From the NCBI RefSeq assembly GCF_036504375.1, contig NZ_DASXVH010000098.1, positions 1-15,355 of the forward strand: a stretch of 15,355 bases of DNA, in the 5' to 3' direction. Within the stretch, counting starts at the first letter, position 1, and every line of letters starts with the position of its first letter. Shown here piece after piece: positions 15,222 to 15,355 of the stretch. The position numbers and the translations under genes are program-made. Origin of the DNA: Novimethylophilus sp036504375 (lineage in GTDB: Bacteria; Pseudomonadota; Gammaproteobacteria; Burkholderiales; Methylophilaceae). The notes beneath the pieces were generated by a model. That model did no database searches and was not told the DNA's origin. It saw only the letters and a program-made list of their open reading frames with translations.

Positions 15222-15355
15222 GAGGAATCTCCAGCAGATGAGGGCACATCCGATCTTGAGGAAAGCCTCGTGAATACTGGCAAGGCGTTCGTAGCGCACA
15301 CGCAGGCGGCGGAACTGGTGCAGCCAGGCGATAGTGCGCTCCACGATCCAGCGGG
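15190..15355 (-). mobile_element. End of an IS5-family insertion sequence, running off the window
   Basis: The transposase fragment marks an insertion sequence whose 3' side faces the efflux operon. Only 5 bases separate the two stop codons, leaving little room for the terminal inverted repeat, so the true IS edge may lie inside the last codons of the channel gene. I could not identify the inverted repeat or target duplication because the other end is not in view; the left boundary given is the latest possible one, not a measured one. Confidence 0.65.
15195..15355 (-). CDS. IS5-family transposase, C-terminal part
   Basis: The minus strand gives 52 residues to a TAG stop at 15195, reading RWIVERTIAWLHQFRRLRVR, then YERLASIHEAFLKIG and CALICWRFLKK. 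This is the characteristic C-terminus of IS5-family DDE transposases (IS427/IS1031-like). The glutamate in RWIVER fits the catalytic E of the R-x3-E signature; the two aspartates lie beyond the window. Only this end is visible, so intactness cannot be judged. Confidence 0.88.
   Translation of the reverse strand, partial: RWIVERTIAWLHQFRRLRVRYERLASIHEAFLKIGCALICWRFLKKYQNSFC

Noticed and set aside
13675..15249. Antisense open frame of 524 codons over the channel gene
   Set aside because: Shadow of the OprM-type gene. Its end overlaps the IS, but in a frame different from the transposase.

Overview
The window looks like chromosome from a betaproteobacterium. The GyrA, SerC, PheA and HisC sequences and their order (gyrA, serC, a short ACT-type phosphoglycerate dehydrogenase, pheA, hisC) resemble those I recall from the Nitrosomonadales/Gallionellaceae side of that class. 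This placement rests on remembered protein similarity and gene order, not on a search. The DNA is moderately GC-rich with matching codon bias, which produces many long but meaningless antisense reading frames.

Layout. Positions 1-118 (minus strand) hold the first 39 codons of a peroxiredoxin, divergent from gyrA. A plus-strand block follows: gyrA (330-2876), serC (2893-3975), 3-phosphoglycerate dehydrogenase (4002-5180) and pheA (5229-6296). The last three link serine synthesis with phenylalanine synthesis. A 238-base intergenic region (6297-6534) then holds a near-consensus sigma-70 promoter and a candidate class-I cyclic-di-GMP (GEMM-I) riboswitch with an unusually long, structured second arm. 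It lies directly in front of a complete motA flagellar stator gene (6535-7398). No motB is present in the window. hisC (7524-8630) follows motA, so the usual pheA-hisC adjacency is split by a motility gene under apparent second-messenger control.

From 8635 to 15189 lies a multidrug efflux locus. A TetR-family repressor on the minus strand is divergent from a three-gene RND operon: lipoprotein adaptor, inner-membrane pump, and outer-membrane lipoprotein channel. A 26-base inverted repeat in the divergent promoter closely matches the enterobacterial AcrR operator as I remember it. Five bases after the channel gene stops, the end of an IS5-family transposase gene begins on the minus strand and runs off the window.

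Most of the window is ordinary housekeeping and efflux. The part most worth following is the motA leader: a diverged c-di-GMP-I aptamer with a roughly 90-nt folded insertion that also contains a short open frame, and with its closing helix ending one base before the motA start codon. I found no CRISPR array, tRNA, rRNA or phage genes.
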